64,000 nt of DNA from Aristophania vespae (GTDB lineage Bacteria; Pseudomonadota; Alphaproteobacteria; Acetobacterales; Acetobacteraceae), in the NCBI RefSeq assembly GCF_009906835.1, contig NZ_CP047652.1, forward strand, positions 195,001 through 259,000, read 5' to 3'. A program made the translations under genes and the position numbers. The notes under the pieces were generated by a model. It did not search any database. It saw only the letters and a program-made list of their open reading frames with translations, and was not told the DNA's origin. Positions 49,357-59,109 of this stretch are shown here, piece by piece. The first letter of the stretch is position 1; each line of letters starts with the position of its first letter.

Positions 49357-50859
49357 TCAGAACAGAAAAGGCTGTACAGCCATTAACTGGGCTTCTAGAA
49401 AAAGTTTTTCATCTAAAGGTAAATAATCCAGAAAAAATGGCAAAAGACGGACTGAAAGTGCCCGATCAAGTTTTGCTAAATATAAAATGACCTTTATATT
49501 GCGAGTACTTGATAAAAAGGCTTTGATTAAGCGGATAAAAGGAAATTCTTCCCAAGGTTTACTATCGAGTGCAGTTGGGCATTCCTGTAATTCAAATGTT
49601 TCCCACAAAGCTGTGTTAGGGCGGTCAGAGACGAGAGGCTCATTGGGCACAGTTGTTAAAAAATTACGCTTTTGACTAAGGCCACCCTTTTTACGGAGAA
49701 ATACCCGTCCATCTGTTTGGGCAGGTAATAAATCATAGGGCAAAAAACCTAACAGACGACTATCTGCATGGATTGAAAAATCAAGAGGGTTGTTCGTGTT
49801 ATTAAGGGCGAAGAGAAGGGCTGTTCCAGGAATTTTGGTTTTATCATAAAGAATGAAAAGTGTTGATCGGTTCTGGGTGCGTTCCTGGGCACAAACCAAA
49901 CCACCGTGAATTTCAAGTCTTTGTTGATTCCAGGGGATTACACGAGCAATTTTGAAATTCGTTTTCCAAAGATTTTGATTTTCAGTAGTAAGGGTTTCTT
50001 CATGCTGTAGAGGGAAGAGCCTTTGAATTTTTGTTAATGTTAGGGCTACTCCTTGCATGATGATGGGGCGCATCCATTCTTTTATGGCCTTAACTTGCCC
50101 TTGGGGACGGCTATCATGAATTTTGGTCATGAGCTCGGAATAAAGATCTTCCAGCCTTATGGTAGAAGCATGACCTCGTCTTTCCCGCTCTACTAGTTGC
50201 TCCAGACTTCCACCAGGATAGTACATGATACGTGCTGTTTTCCATTCAGCCGGTGTACTTGTTTCTCCTGGCTGAACCCACTGAACATCTTTTCCTTCGG
50301 GAGAGACATATCGCCCTTTAACTAAGGGGAAGTAATGGTTATTTTCCCACACACCATTAAAATAAGAAGGCCGAATAAAAGATTTTATCCAACGATTATA
50401 GCGGTGGTTTGGGGCGCTGTGATGCGTGAAGGCATAAGGGTTTGGGTGTTCAGGCCGAAGTATTTCTCTGTTTGCACCATAAGTACAGCGATTAACAGCT
50501 ATAGCACCAACCTTTTCATCAAATTCTGCAAGAAAATTGTGAACATGGTTATGTCTGTAAAGATTTAAATATTCATCAGTATCTAAAAAGAGCACCCATT
50601 CTGCAGATTTCTTTAGCCCTGCTATAGCATCAAGATAAACGATACGTTTGCGTTCAGAAAAAGAATTACTCGCTTTCTCTATTCGAAAGAGGCGTATATC
50701 CAGCGACAGGCTGGCTGCTTTTAAAAGTAGATCTGTCCCATCATCAGAATTATCATCAAATATTATGAAACTATCTATGCCCAGCTTGGCATGCCATCCT
50801 AGCCAATGCAGGATGTCTTTACGTTCATTACGGACAATTCCAACAAGAGCTACCTTCAT
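49357..50859 (-). CDS. Glycosyltransferase family 2 (Glyco_tranf_2_4 type)
   Basis: 500 residues. N-terminal domain: VALVGIVRNERKDILHWLGWH, FDDNSDDGTD, and FLDTDEYLN (the DxD metal site near 93). The NRWIKSFIRPSYF and NNHYF segments are shared with the 2_4/GT92-like type. Residues about 280-500 have no domain that I recognise. No membrane segment. It lies alone between the sugar porters and the MscS gene; a surface-glycan role is likely. Confidence 0.8.
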   Translation of the reverse strand: MKVALVGIVRNERKDILHWLGWHAKLGIDSFIIFDDNSDDGTDLLLKAASLSLDIRLFRIEKASNSFSERKRIVYLDAIAGLKKSAEWVLFLDTDEYLNLYRHNHVHNFLAEFDEKVGAIAVNRCTYGANREILRPEHPNPYAFTHHSAPNHRYNRWIKSFIRPSYFNGVWENNHYFPLVKGRYVSPEGKDVQWVQPGETSTPAEWKTARIMYYPGGSLEQLVERERRGHASTIRLEDLYSELMTKIHDSRPQGQVKAIKEWMRPIIMQGVALTLTKIQRLFPLQHEETLTTENQNLWKTNFKIARVIPWNQQRLEIHGGLVCAQERTQNRSTLFILYDKTKIPGTALLFALNNTNNPLDFSIHADSRLLGFLPYDLLPAQTDGRVFLRKKGGLSQKRNFLTTVPNEPLVSDRPNTALWETFELQECPTALDSKPWEEFPFIRLIKAFLSSTRNIKVILYLAKLDRALSVRLLPFFLDYLPLDEKLFLEAQLMAVQPFLF

Positions 50860-50921
50860 GTAAATTCATTCCTCTATGTTGGAAGATTATTTTATAATAA
50901 TTCTCAGCTTCACAATAACGC

Positions 50922-53276
50922 TTAACTCATTGTGAGGGTCATATGAGCTTCTCGGAAGATATGAAACAAATCAAAAAGAAGTGCATTTTTAACACTTCCC
51001 ATTTTTCCTGGTCTGTCAACATAAGCGGATAAAGAAAGATTGAATGTTGTATCGTCTGTGGCTGAAAGTGTGATGGATGGAGCAGGGCTCTGCAAAATGT
51101 CCTCCTGCTTTTTAGCAGCTTCCAAAATCAAAGTACGTGCTTTATCTAAATCACTATTTATGGGCAATGTAAAAGTTAAAGTGATTTTAGCCGGAATATT
51201 ACCAAAGCTGGCATTTTTGACATTTGTGGTAATAAATTGAGAATTTGGCACAATTAAGGTACTGCCATCTCCAAGTCTAATATCCGTTGTCCGAACATTA
51301 ACCCGTTTAATTTCACCTCTATTGCCAGAAACTTCGATTATATCGCCAGCTTCTATTGGACGTTCTGCCAATAAGATTATTCCAGAAATAAAGTCTTTAA
51401 CAATTGATTGCAGGCCAAAACCAACACCTACAGAGAGAGCACTAACAACCCAGGTCAGATTTTGGACAGATAATCCTACGAGAGAAAGAAGTAACAGCCC
51501 CACCAGGATCCAGGCACAATAAGTAAAGATACTTAAAATAGAGGTTTGAACACCAGAATTTAGCGTTGTTGTAGGAAAAAAGCGTTTATCGAGCCATATA
51601 TGTATAAGTTTGATAAGATAATGAGACCCGATAATAAGAGCAAAACAGCCAAAGAGTTTTTCTGGTGAGAGAAAAATACCATGGATCGTACTACCTGTGA
51701 AAACTTGTCTTATGCGGTCGATGATGCCAGCGACAGTGAAGTCTCCTTCATTTGTCAGAAGGGCAATAAACACGACCAGAAATAGGATTGAACCAATTGC
51801 TGAAATGAGCACATTTAAAAATTCTAAGCGACGTTTGCTTACGCCCAATTTTAACAGATGTTTACCGCTAATAGTGTGTGGAGAAAAAACAATATTCATA
51901 CAAGCTTGCCATGCCCCAACTAAACAACCTGTAAGGCTTAGGGCATAAATAACACTTATAATGGCGGTATTGATGGTAAAGGCAAAAGCGCTATATCCGC
52001 TTAAAATCAATCCAAGATTTAAGAGTGCATAAAGAAAAATTACGGCTCTCAAAGGCTTGCTGTAATTGACAAATATAGATTTATAAAAAGAGTCTTCAGT
52101 AGATTCAGTTTCGGGCTCAGTTGAAGGAGTTTGTTGCTGTGCATGAGGGATTATCATGAAAAGACAAATAATTCCGACGCAGGAAAAAAGGCCCTCTAAA
52201 AAGGCATTTAGGGTGGGGCCTAATAATTCTTGATCTTTAAGAGTTTTGATGAGCGCATAAAAAAGAACAGCCAGCGTTAAAGACAAAGAGCTACGGTGAT
52301 TTGTTTTTCCATGATACCAATGACGCAAAGGGAGGCCAGCCCCCAGGATAAAGGCACAAATTGGGAGGGTTTGACCAATAATCTGCTCTGTTTGCGTAAT
52401 TTTCGAATAGAAGAAGCCAGACCACCCAATCCAGCTTAAAAAAGCTATTCCACCCCACATTAAACCACACAAAAAGCGGACGAGCCTATCGGTAGAGCTT
52501 GTTTTTATGGCTTCATGATTAAGCCATTTAATAAAAGATGCAGTAAAACGCCGCCTCAGGAAAGTACCACCAATATAAGCAACGCATAATATGGCGATAG
52601 CGCTTATAAATAAGAAAGAATTTTGTCCTAATTTGCTATTTTTCGTTAAAGAAAAAGACCCTGAAGGTAGCTCGGCAGGCAGGCTTTCCCAATATGAAAA
52701 TGTGAGAGGAGACGCACTGCGCTTTGATAAAGTATCATGTTGAATTTTGCTACGAAGTTTTTCTAAATCAGATAATAGATTACGTGCTTGAAGATCATAG
52801 AGCCGGGCTTGCACAGTTGTAGCTTTGATAAGCCGTGTAGCCTTTTGGGCATCTGTTCTTTGCCGGGTGACAGAGCTGTCTTCACCCGCGACAGCATCCT
52901 GTCCTAAAACTTCCAGGACAGAGGCTATTGCTCCATCATAAGCTTGCAGCTGTGAAAGAGTGTTCTTTGTATCCTGTTTAACAGCCTTAACATTAGTAAT
53001 GAGATTTTGGAGCGTGATTTGGCTTAGAGGGTTTGTATCAGAGTGTATTTGCGTAAAAGCAGCTCGTAGGCTCTTACTATCTTCTTTGAGGCGTTTATTG
53101 ATTTTTTGCGCAAATTCTTGCCAGTCCAGGCGGGGCATTGCTTCTAAAAAGGCAGCATTCGTATCTTCTAAAGTTGCATTTACTGATTGTGCCCTCGCTT
53201 CCGGTAGAAAAGAGTAAGAGGCCATTCCGCCAAAGAGTAAGGTGCTTAATATGATAAGCGTAAAACGCAAAGCCAT
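50922..53276 (-). CDS. MscS-family mechanosensitive channel with DUF3772-like periplasmic domain
   Basis: 784 residues. A signal peptide ends ARA-Q. A helical periplasmic region (about 30-200) resembles DUF3772 of large MscS/MscK-type proteins. About ten membrane helices follow; the last is the pore helix (GVGFGLQSIVKDFISGIILL), after which the beta domain reads ERPIEAGDIIEVSGNRGEI and RLGDGSTLIVPNSQF. It relieves osmotic pressure. Upstream of the glycosyltransferase gene on the same strand, 62 nt apart. Confidence 0.93.
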   Translation of the reverse strand: MALRFTLIILSTLLFGGMASYSFLPEARAQSVNATLEDTNAAFLEAMPRLDWQEFAQKINKRLKEDSKSLRAAFTQIHSDTNPLSQITLQNLITNVKAVKQDTKNTLSQLQAYDGAIASVLEVLGQDAVAGEDSSVTRQRTDAQKATRLIKATTVQARLYDLQARNLLSDLEKLRSKIQHDTLSKRSASPLTFSYWESLPAELPSGSFSLTKNSKLGQNSFLFISAIAILCVAYIGGTFLRRRFTASFIKWLNHEAIKTSSTDRLVRFLCGLMWGGIAFLSWIGWSGFFYSKITQTEQIIGQTLPICAFILGAGLPLRHWYHGKTNHRSSLSLTLAVLFYALIKTLKDQELLGPTLNAFLEGLFSCVGIICLFMIIPHAQQQTPSTEPETESTEDSFYKSIFVNYSKPLRAVIFLYALLNLGLILSGYSAFAFTINTAIISVIYALSLTGCLVGAWQACMNIVFSPHTISGKHLLKLGVSKRRLEFLNVLISAIGSILFLVVFIALLTNEGDFTVAGIIDRIRQVFTGSTIHGIFLSPEKLFGCFALIIGSHYLIKLIHIWLDKRFFPTTTLNSGVQTSILSIFTYCAWILVGLLLLSLVGLSVQNLTWVVSALSVGVGFGLQSIVKDFISGIILLAERPIEAGDIIEVSGNRGEIKRVNVRTTDIRLGDGSTLIVPNSQFITTNVKNASFGNIPAKITLTFTLPINSDLDKARTLILEAAKKQEDILQSPAPSITLSATDDTTFNLSLSAYVDRPGKMGSVKNALLFDLFHIFREAHMTLTMS

Positions 53277-53337
53277 GGTCTTTATTACCTCTCCAAAACC
53301 GGAGTCATCGCAACGTGAAAATCAGCAAATGCTGATT

Positions 53338-54404
53338 TTAAGATAAGTGAGAGAGATCTTTTAGGGAGTTTACTGCCGCATCATCCATCGCTCTCAGAAG
53401 TTCTTTTTTTAATCTGATCAAAAGGGATGATCCTTCATAAATGAAACTTGTATAAATTTGTACTAAATGTGCGCCCATGGCGAGACGTTCAAAAACGTCA
53501 CGTCCTGACTCAATCCCGCCAGATGAAATGAGGGTAAGCTGGCCCCCTTATTCAGTTCAGAAACAATTTTCAGCACATCGCGTGCCCTTTGAGAGAGAGG
53601 CCTGCCTGAAAGGCCACCAGTTTCAAATGCTCTAGCATTTCTGAGGCTATCAGGGCGTGCCAGGGTCGTATTTGTTAAAATAAGGCCGTTAGCCCCTCCA
53701 TTAAGAGCTGCCTGAAAAATGGGCCTGTATGATTCATCGTCTAGATCAGGGGCAAGTTTAACTAATAAGGGAGGGTGGTAAGGAGCATTCTTTTTGATGG
53801 CTTCTAGAATTTGGCTCAGTGTTTCTGGTCCCTGAAGATCACGAAGGCCAGGTGTGTTGGGTGATGAAAGATTAATTGTAATATAGTCTGCGTAACTATG
53901 AACGCGCTCCACAAGGTAAGGATAGTCTTTTAGAGGGTGGGCTCCAACTTTGTTAATGCCCAAATTTATGCCTAAAGGGGCAGAAGCACCTTCTGCATGG
54001 CCAGCGCGGTTAGCCTTGTATAATTGTGCAAGATTTTGGCAAAAAATATCAATACCGCAGCTATTAAATCCCATACGGTTAATAATGGCACGGTCCTCAC
54101 TTAAGCGAAACAGGCGCGGCTTTGGGTTGCCTGGTTGGGGTCGGGGCGTTACGGTTCCTGCTTCGACAAAGCCAAAACCTATTTTTGCCAACCCTTGTAG
54201 GGCACGGGCATTTTTGTCAAAACCAGCTGCTAAACCGATGGGATTTGCAAAATCTTTTCCCCATAAAGTAGTGGAAAGTCTAGAGTCGTCTAAAGGAGCG
54301 GAACCTGTCAGACCAAGAGAAAATGAGCGAATAGCCAGCTCATGGGCACGTTCAGGGTCGAGTCGTTGTAAAGCCCATATCGCTGTTTTCTCAAATTTTA
54401 ACAT
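53338..54404 (-). CDS. pyrD: Dihydroorotate dehydrogenase, quinone-dependent (apparent frameshift)
   Basis: Fourth step of pyrimidine synthesis, class 2, membrane-associated. NPIGLAAGFDKNA, GFGFVEAGTVTP, RMGFNS and NLSSPNTPGLRDLQ with the catalytic Ser are in place. The frame shifts at five C on the plus strand (53543-53547). One more base gives NKGGQLTLISSGGIESGRDV, then ERLAMGAHLVQIYTSFIYEG to a stop at 53338-53340, the proper family C-terminus, about 356 residues. As written the FMN-binding SGGI and SG-DV segments are lost. Confidence 0.92.
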
Positions 54405-54518
54405 AAGACTATTCCTCTGACTTTCCCCTATAAGTAGGGTTACAAAATATGTTGAGCTCTTTTTTACAACGAAAAATGATCTATTTCTCTTTTTAAAATA
54501 TAAATAGACTGAGATAAA

Positions 54519-54800
54519 ATGATGTGGAACGAACCTTACCTTGAAACTTGTTGTCGTTCTGCCTTACACAGGCTTTTCTTAAGCGGTGAAAATGGCCGTC
54601 CTGCTCTGGCAATTACAGAGGGTGAATTTCCTGATTTTAGAGCGCCCCTTAAAGATCGCGCCTGCTTAGAGCGCCTGGTTCAGATGAAGCTGGCATTTCA
54701 GGACGGAAAAGGCAGATTTTATATAACCTTTCAGGGTAAACAACGACATCAATTAGAGATTTTATCAATGAAGCATCGAAAAGCACGACCTATATTGTAA
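54519..54800 (+). CDS. Small protein, unknown function
   Basis: 93 residues, possibly starting at 54522. Moderately basic C-terminus, three Cys in the first half (two adjacent), no membrane segment. Residues 30-80 (ITEGEFPDFRAPLKDRACLERLV...FYITFQGKQRHQLEIL) look like a short winged-helix or helix-sheet fold by pattern only. Between divergent pyrD and dusB. No family recognised; codon use is like that of its neighbours. Confidence 0.5.
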   Translation: MMWNEPYLETCCRSALHRLFLSGENGRPALAITEGEFPDFRAPLKDRACLERLVQMKLAFQDGKGRFYITFQGKQRHQLEILSMKHRKARPIL

Positions 54801-54914
54801 AACTTAAGTGAAACAAAACAGAGTGCTTTATGCTTTAAAAGCTCCAAGAAATGGGGCAGTAGATAAATTTCTAAGCAATTTTTCTTTTCTCTTTTTTCGG
54901 ACCCGAATATCTCA

Positions 54915-55964
54915 GTGGCTTATCACTCTCCTCTTAGGCCTATAAAGCTTGGCAATAATATAATTTTGGAAGATCCGGTTATTTTGGCACCCATGTCAGG
55001 TGTTACCGACCTTCCCTTTCGCCGCCTGGCACGTGAACTTGGTGCTGGTTTAGTTGTTTCTGAGATGATCGCCTCTTGGGCGATGGTACGTGAAAACGAA
55101 ACAACATTACGAATGGCAAAAACAGCCGGGGCTGGCGGGGTCAATGCTACACAACTTACAGGTTGTGACCCAGACGCCATGGCCGAGGCTGCCAAAATAG
55201 CAGTCGATGGCGGGGCTGATCTTATTGATATTAATTTTGGCTGTCCTGCGCGTAAGGTTGCTATCGGGCAGATGGCAGGCTCTTTTTTAATGCGTGATGA
55301 AATTTTGGCAGCTAAAATATTGCAGGCAACAGTAGAGGCTGTTTCTGTCCCAGTCACACTAAAAATGCGTATGGGGTGGGATCATGAAAACCTAAACGCC
55401 CCACGGCTGGCACAAATCGCAGAAGACGTTGGTATTCAGCTTGTTACTGTGCATGGTCGTACGCGCCAGATGTTTTATAATGGCAAGGCCGATTGGGCGT
55501 TTGTTCGCACAGTAAAAGAAGCGGTGAAAATTCCTGTTTTGGTTAATGGCGATATTGTGACTATTGCTGATGCACGAGAAGCCCTTGCCGTTTCAGGGGC
55601 AGATGGAGTCATGATTGGGCGTGGTTGTTATGGAAGACCCTGGTTTCCTGCCCAGGTTGCAGCGTCTTTACGTCAAAATACCGATATTGCAGATCCTTCA
55701 ATCGAAGACGAAAAAGCAATAGTTCTTAAGCATTATCATATGATGCTTGATCATTTTGGTGAGAGGCCAGGTTTAAGACTCGCACGCAAACATGTTTCTT
55801 GGTACTCTGTTGGGCTGCCAGGGTCAGCGTCATTTCGTGCTGAAATTAACCGACTAGATAAGGCTGAAGAGGTTATTGAAACTATAGAGCGCTTTTATGA
55901 CACTCAGATAATGGCTGGGATACATCGCGACCGTGAATCAATGCATGCAAAGATAGTGGCTTGA
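54915..55964 (+). CDS. dusB: tRNA-dihydrouridine synthase DusB
   Basis: 349 residues, GTG start. FMN enzyme that reduces specific uridines in tRNA. ILAPMSGVTDLPFR, NFGCPARKV with the catalytic Cys, LKMRMGWD, VHGRTRQMFY and GADGVMIGRGCYGRPW are all present. It heads the alphaproteobacterial nifR3-ntrBC-ntrYX cluster; here the next gene is a reduced ntrC and ntrB is missing. Confidence 0.95.
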   Translation: MAYHSPLRPIKLGNNIILEDPVILAPMSGVTDLPFRRLARELGAGLVVSEMIASWAMVRENETTLRMAKTAGAGGVNATQLTGCDPDAMAEAAKIAVDGGADLIDINFGCPARKVAIGQMAGSFLMRDEILAAKILQATVEAVSVPVTLKMRMGWDHENLNAPRLAQIAEDVGIQLVTVHGRTRQMFYNGKADWAFVRTVKEAVKIPVLVNGDIVTIADAREALAVSGADGVMIGRGCYGRPWFPAQVAASLRQNTDIADPSIEDEKAIVLKHYHMMLDHFGERPGLRLARKHVSWYSVGLPGSASFRAEINRLDKAEEVIETIERFYDTQIMAGIHRDRESMHAKIVA

Positions 55965-55975
55965 GAATAGAGACG

Positions 55976-56749
55976 ATGACAAAAAAATCTTCTGCCTCTT
56001 CTGAGCAGTTTCTAGCTTTAGAAAATGACTTGACTCACAATGATGCTCTCAGCGTATTGCAGCCCTTATTTTTATATGGAGCAAGCTGTGAAGAGCGCCT
56101 GACTTTTGCACAACGTGTCCATAATTACAGCACAAAAGCTCACAAGCCTTTTGTTATTGCTCAGCTTACTACAATCCCGCGTATTTTGCAGGAAGAAGCT
56201 TTCTTTGGAAATAACGGACAATCCTGGATTAATCAGGCCCAGGGAGGGACTTTAGTTGTTAGCGAGATCGACGGCTTACTACCAACAGTGCAGCAGGAAT
56301 TAGCAAAAATTCTGACAAGCAAATCGCCTTCTGTACGCTTGATTATGGCAAGCTGTCATGATCGTTCTTTGTTATTGAAGCATTCTGCTCTGCAAAGTGA
56401 ACTCCATTTTTGGCTCGAAACACTTGAGATGCGTTATTGTGTTGGTTCAGAACGTATAAAAGCAGCCCGCTATTTGCCGGCTGGTTTGCAGGATTCTGGG
56501 TTAACAGGATTTTCCGCCATATTAGAACCTATTATGCGGGACTATGTCGAAACGTGGCTGAAAGCAGAAATTAGTGGCCTTCATGCTCATCTTGTTGCTG
56601 AAATAGAACGGCCTTTAATTATGATGACATTGAATCACACTCGCGGTAATCAGCTAAAAGCCGCTGCGCTATTAGGTCTTAACCGCAATACATTGCGTAA
56701 AAAAATGCAGGATCTCAATATTATGTCAGGTCGTGGAGAGAAAAGGTGA
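55976..56749 (+). CDS. Degenerate NtrC-like protein (no receiver, dead ATPase, HTH kept)
   Basis: 257 residues from the ATG at 55976, against about 470 for NtrC. There is no receiver domain. The P-loop position reads FLYGASCEERL, lacking the GxxGxGK Gly and Lys; the Walker B strand reads TLVVSEIDGLL with Asp replaced by Ser; and the GAFTGA loop is absent (EEAFFGNNGQSWINQAQGG). The C-terminal Fis-type helix-turn-helix is good (GNQLKAAALLGLNRNTLRKKM). Between dusB and ntrY exactly where ntrB-ntrC lie in relatives. It could be a DNA-binding regulator with no sigma-54 activity, or a gene in decay; the frame is open and the overlap with ntrY is intact. Confidence 0.8.
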   Translation: MTKKSSASSEQFLALENDLTHNDALSVLQPLFLYGASCEERLTFAQRVHNYSTKAHKPFVIAQLTTIPRILQEEAFFGNNGQSWINQAQGGTLVVSEIDGLLPTVQQELAKILTSKSPSVRLIMASCHDRSLLLKHSALQSELHFWLETLEMRYCVGSERIKAARYLPAGLQDSGLTGFSAILEPIMRDYVETWLKAEISGLHAHLVAEIERPLIMMTLNHTRGNQLKAAALLGLNRNTLRKKMQDLNIMSGRGEKR

Positions 56750-59100
56750 AAGCCCTTTCTCGAAAGGAGTTTCGCTTTTTAACACGCTTAACCAGTGCTC
56801 ATGGAATAGTCTGGTTGACAGTTATTGCACTCCTTTTGACCTTTATAACTTTTGTCGTTTTGGCTGGAGGGGTGTCGTTTATGCACCTTCCTCAATTACA
56901 AGCGGCACTTTTTCTTTTAGATTTTGTTATAATTTTACTTATTGGGGCGGCGTCCGTCAGGCAAATCGGTCATATGTTGGCCGAAAGGCGAATGGGGTTA
57001 GCCGGCGCCAGGTTACATACACGTCTAGTTACACTTTTTGGTGTGGTAGCTGTTGCTCCCACCCTCATGTTAGGAGCCTTTGCAGCGCTTTTTTTCCATT
57101 ATGGTGTCGAAATTTGGTTTTCTAATCGTGTTAACACAGCCCTTAGCGAAGCACGATCGGTAGCAGCTGGTTATTTGCGTGAGCATAATGATAATACAAG
57201 GACAGAAGCTTTTGCGCTCGCCAATACTCTTTTAACGATTCAAAATGATGAGTTTTTAGCGCAGGGATCAGATATTTTTCATGATCCTACCCGCTTGCAA
57301 ACTTTACTTGAAGATGAAGTTACCGAGCGTGGTTTAACAGATGCTGTCATATTTGACCCTTTAAGTGATCAAATTATCGCGACTGGTGGGTTATTAATTA
57401 ATCGTGACAAACATGCTTTTATCACCTCGCTTCCACCTAAATCTATGGTGGAAATGGCTCGGACAGGAGATGTAGCGATCTTGGATCAGCCCGATTCTCG
57501 TGTGATTCGGGCTGTTATTTCACTGGGTGGTAATAGTGGGCTAATGCTCGTTATTACGCGCCAGGTCGATCCGGAGATCTTGCAGCATGTAAAACGTACA
57601 AGCAGCCTCGTGCATGATTATGAGCGTATGATCAATAACAGGGGCAAGACACAAATTGCTCTGGTCGGTATTTTTGCATTAATGGGGCTGCTCGTTTTAG
57701 CAGTGGGTATGCTAACAGGCCTGGCTTTAGCGAATCGTATTGCTCATCCTCTTAGTCTATTAATTTTAGCATCTAAGCGTATTTCTCGTGGCGATTTGGC
57801 TGTACGCGTGCCAGTTGATACAAAGTTGGGAGAGCGTGATGATGAAGTTACAGCTCTTTCACGTGCTTTTAATAAAATGACAGATCAATTAGAGAGCCAA
57901 CGCAAGGAATTGATGGAGGCTTATGATCAGCTTAATGAGCGTCGTCGTTTTACAGAGACCGTATTAGCCGGCGTTACAGCCGGCGTTATTGGCCTGGATA
58001 AGCATCAAATTGTTGAACTGCCAAATCGTATGGCTTCGAGTATTTTACAGCGTAATCTGGAAGAAAAAATTGGCAGTCCCCTGGCAGAAACTGTTCCAGA
58101 ATTTGCGGCTCTTTTAAAAGGTGTTAGTCAGACTCCTGACCATGAGCACACAGCAGAAATTCAGATCGATATAGCAAAATCATCTGCTCCTGGAGGGCCG
58201 GGAGAAGGAGGTGGAGCTGGTGCCGGGCGTACACTTTTAGTGCGTATTGTTGCTGAATGGCGAGAAGAAGAAGTAGAAGGCTATGTCGTTACGTTTGATG
58301 ATATTACCTTGCTCCAGCTTGCCCAAAGAAAAGCAGCATGGGCCGATGTGGCACGTCGGGTTGCTCATGAAATTAAAAATCCTCTGACACCCATTCAATT
58401 AGCGGCTGAACGGCTGAGAAAGCGATTCCAAAAAGAGATTTCAACTGACCCTGAAATGTATGGCCAGCTTATTGAGACGATTATACGTCAGGTTGGTGAT
58501 ATTGGGCGTATGGTCGATGAGTTTTCAGCCTTTGCGCGTATGCCGCAACCAGTTATCAAGCCTTATGATTTAGTAAAGCTTTGCCTTGAAGCCTTGATTT
58601 TGCAACGTCACGCTCATCCTGAAATTATTTACACGACGCAGGGATTAGATCAGGGTCCTGTTGTAGCCCTATGTGACCGGCGGATGCTTGGACAAGCGTT
58701 AATTAATCTTTTACAAAATGCAGCAGACGCTATTTCAATGGCAGGACGTGTCAAAGAGGATGGGTCTGTGATAGGTCATATTACGTTATGCTTAGCGATA
58801 AGTCATCATGAAGCTATTATTACTGTTGAAGATGACGGTATAGGCTTGCCGGAACATGAACGCCATCGCTTAATAGAGCCTTATGTTACTCATAAACCGA
58901 AAGGTACAGGTCTTGGCCTGGCCATCGTAAAGAAAATTATGGATGCTCATAAGGGAAAGCTGCTTTTAGAGGATAGGTATAATATGTCAGCTTCTGACCA
59001 GCCTTCTATTCCTAAAGAGATATTACAGGGAACACGTGTTTCGCTTCATGTTCTCTTGTCAGATAAAGATGGGAAAGCTCAAGGGCTCATCAGATCATGA
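56746..59100 (+). CDS. ntrY: Nitrogen-regulation sensor histidine kinase NtrY
   Basis: 784 residues, GTG start overlapping the previous stop by four bases. Three or four membrane helices (about 18-105, then 305-330) with a periplasmic or membrane-linked sensor, HAMP (about 330-385), PAS (about 395-500), phospho-acceptor His541 in RVAHEIKNPLTPIQLAAERL, and HATPase with NLLQNAADAIS (N box), EDDGIGLPE and KGTGLGLAIVKKI. A Gly/Ala-rich linker lies near 480-490. Partner of NtrX, whose gene follows after 9 nt. Senses nitrogen, redox or oxygen state in relatives. Confidence 0.95.
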   Translation: MKALSRKEFRFLTRLTSAHGIVWLTVIALLLTFITFVVLAGGVSFMHLPQLQAALFLLDFVIILLIGAASVRQIGHMLAERRMGLAGARLHTRLVTLFGVVAVAPTLMLGAFAALFFHYGVEIWFSNRVNTALSEARSVAAGYLREHNDNTRTEAFALANTLLTIQNDEFLAQGSDIFHDPTRLQTLLEDEVTERGLTDAVIFDPLSDQIIATGGLLINRDKHAFITSLPPKSMVEMARTGDVAILDQPDSRVIRAVISLGGNSGLMLVITRQVDPEILQHVKRTSSLVHDYERMINNRGKTQIALVGIFALMGLLVLAVGMLTGLALANRIAHPLSLLILASKRISRGDLAVRVPVDTKLGERDDEVTALSRAFNKMTDQLESQRKELMEAYDQLNERRRFTETVLAGVTAGVIGLDKHQIVELPNRMASSILQRNLEEKIGSPLAETVPEFAALLKGVSQTPDHEHTAEIQIDIAKSSAPGGPGEGGGAGAGRTLLVRIVAEWREEEVEGYVVTFDDITLLQLAQRKAAWADVARRVAHEIKNPLTPIQLAAERLRKRFQKEISTDPEMYGQLIETIIRQVGDIGRMVDEFSAFARMPQPVIKPYDLVKLCLEALILQRHAHPEIIYTTQGLDQGPVVALCDRRMLGQALINLLQNAADAISMAGRVKEDGSVIGHITLCLAISHHEAIITVEDDGIGLPEHERHRLIEPYVTHKPKGTGLGLAIVKKIMDAHKGKLLLEDRYNMSASDQPSIPKEILQGTRVSLHVLLSDKDGKAQGLIRS

Positions 59101-59109
59101 AGGTGTAGC

